A DNA stretch of 64,000 nt, taken from Paraburkholderia youngii. Its GTDB lineage: Bacteria; Pseudomonadota; Gammaproteobacteria; Burkholderiales; Burkholderiaceae. Positions 63,154-64,000 of the stretch are shown here, piece by piece (position 1 is the first letter of the stretch; each line of letters opens with the position of its first letter). The notes below the pieces were generated by a model. That model ran no database searches. It worked only from the letters and a program-made list of their open reading frames with translations, and was not told the origin of the DNA. The position numbers were made by a program, and so were the translations under genes. The stretch spans positions 372,001 to 436,000 of the forward strand of contig NZ_JAALDK010000002.1 in assembly GCF_013366925.1 (NCBI RefSeq), read 5' to 3'.

Positions 63154-63899
63154 GCATGGCCGCCTCGTTCCATGCGCTGATCGACGCGGCCGCGCACGCC
63201 GGGCTCGACTATCGCTTTCTGCTCGATGCCTACGAACGCGTGCCCTTCGTACAAGGCATCGCGGTCAGCGTCGAACTGGTCGTCGCGACGATGCTCGGCA
63301 GCGCGCTCGCCGGCCTCTTGCTGCTGCTCGCGCTGCGTCACCGCAATGCGTGGATTGCCGGCGCGGCGCGCGCGTTCATTGAGCTGACACGCAATACCCC
63401 AACAATCGTGCAGCTTTACTGCGCGTTTCTCGTGCTGAACATGCTCATTACGCAATGGCTGCGCGAGACCCACCTCGACAATCCGTTCAAGCCGTTCTTC
63501 TGGGTCGTGCTGGTCCTGTCGCTGCACAAGGGCGCATTCCACGCGGAAGCGTTACGCGCGGGCTTCGACGCATTGCCCGTGCAAACGCTCGAAGGCGCGG
63601 CGTCGCTCGGCTTCGATCGTGCGACGCGCTTCTGGCGCATCGAATTGCCGCTCGCGTTTCGCACGGCCCTGCCGGCACTCGTCAACAACTTCGTCGAACT
63701 GGTGAAGGCGACCGCGCTTGCGTCCGCAATCGCGGTGGGCGACCTCACCTACCAGTCGATCATGATCTGGACGCAGCGCGACAACGTGCTTGCGCTGATG
63801 GTACTGATTCTGCTGTTCTTTGGCGTGCTGACATGGCTAGTCAGCCGTGCAGGTCGATGGCTCGAAAAACGTTTGTGGATTCCCGGCTATGGCGTATAG
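63150..63899 (+). CDS. Polar amino-acid-type ABC permease
   Basis: A 249-residue permease of the HisMQ group. The N-terminal box FIELTRNTPTIVQLYCAFLV is the family's RGTPxxVQ motif, and the EAA loop reads LEGAASLGFDRATRFWRIELP. Five or so spans. ATG 63150 overlaps the binding-protein stop. It would form the channel with the next gene's product. Confidence 0.92.
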   Translation: MSMAASFHALIDAAAHAGLDYRFLLDAYERVPFVQGIAVSVELVVATMLGSALAGLLLLLALRHRNAWIAGAARAFIELTRNTPTIVQLYCAFLVLNMLITQWLRETHLDNPFKPFFWVVLVLSLHKGAFHAEALRAGFDALPVQTLEGAASLGFDRATRFWRIELPLAFRTALPALVNNFVELVKATALASAIAVGDLTYQSIMIWTQRDNVLALMVLILLFFGVLTWLVSRAGRWLEKRLWIPGYGV

Positions 63900-64000
63900 A
63901 TCGCTCGACCCGGCTGCCCCCAAGGCTGCCTCCAACCTCGATCGTCTTCGCGACGACCCCGCTCGCACAAAAGCGCTCACGCCCGGCATAGCCGCCGCGC
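63890..64000 (+). CDS. Probable second permease, cut off by window end
   Basis: A frame opens at ATG 63890, overlapping the previous stop, and runs to the window edge (MAYRSLDPAAPKAASNLDRL and on). Only 37 codons are visible, all hydrophilic, as in the cytoplasmic N-terminus of many permeases. The place, right after a HisMQ-type permease, suggests its partner. The sequence alone does not prove it. Confidence 0.5.

Overview
The window is high-GC DNA with the gene content of a beta-proteobacterium of the Burkholderiaceae (Burkholderia, Paraburkholderia or Caballeronia type). The long tyrosine recombinase with an N-terminal extension, the peroxiredoxin, the small RHH-like protein and the dense organosulfur gene sets all fit that group. 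This placement rests on protein resemblance recalled from memory, not on a search.

Layout. 1-6 kb: the 3' part of a dnaK copy, a small secreted protein, a 1.3 kb gap with scattered ACCAACTTTAG-like repeats, a tyrosine recombinase, a DUF1488-like protein and a SET-domain remnant. 6-10 kb: a four-gene ABC importer of the spermidine/iron/2-aminoethylphosphonate type. 10.8-14.5 kb: a lone phoU, an RHH-like protein, a ferredoxin-NADP reductase, and remnants of a SulP permease and a cysteine desulfurase. 14.6-25.7 kb: an SsuABC-like importer with a DszC-like flavoenzyme, an SsuD/SfnG-like monooxygenase, an MFS transporter, and a second cluster of two DszC-like and one DszA/NtaA-like enzymes. 26-28.4 kb: cold shock protein, small conserved proteins, a cysK remnant and ahpC. 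28.7-39 kb: a tightly packed nine-gene operon joining a Dpp/Opp-type importer to two DszA/NtaA-like monooxygenases, a TauD-like dioxygenase and a DszC-like flavoenzyme. 39-41.6 kb: an XRE regulator, a cysteine synthase-family enzyme and a class V aminotransferase. 42-47.5 kb: an AraC regulator followed by AhpD-like, acyl-CoA-dehydrogenase-like and ABC importer genes, with an apparent frameshift in the binding protein. 48-53.2 kb: an SsuA-like importer with two permease genes and a DszA/NtaA-like enzyme. 53.2-53.5 kb: a scar with pieces that look like SoxC and SoxD. 53.5-64 kb: a nitroreductase, then a seven-gene minus-strand run (ABC ATPase, cysteine dioxygenase, cystathionine-lyase-like enzyme, four-repeat rhodanese, binding protein, FAD monooxygenase, TauD), divergent from a second binding protein and its permeases.

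Taken together, about 14.6-64 kb looks like an organosulfur scavenging region: several importers, each next to flavin- or Fe(II)-dependent enzymes that would oxidise C-S bonds to release sulfite or a usable sulfur compound, ending with a cysteine/cystine-type uptake and degradation module. Broken sulfur genes (SulP, cysteine desulfurase, cysK, SoxCD, an ABC ATPase) lie between the intact operons. I see no SsuE-type flavin reductase and no CysB/Cbl/SfnR-type regulator in the window. No rRNA, tRNA or CRISPR array was found.
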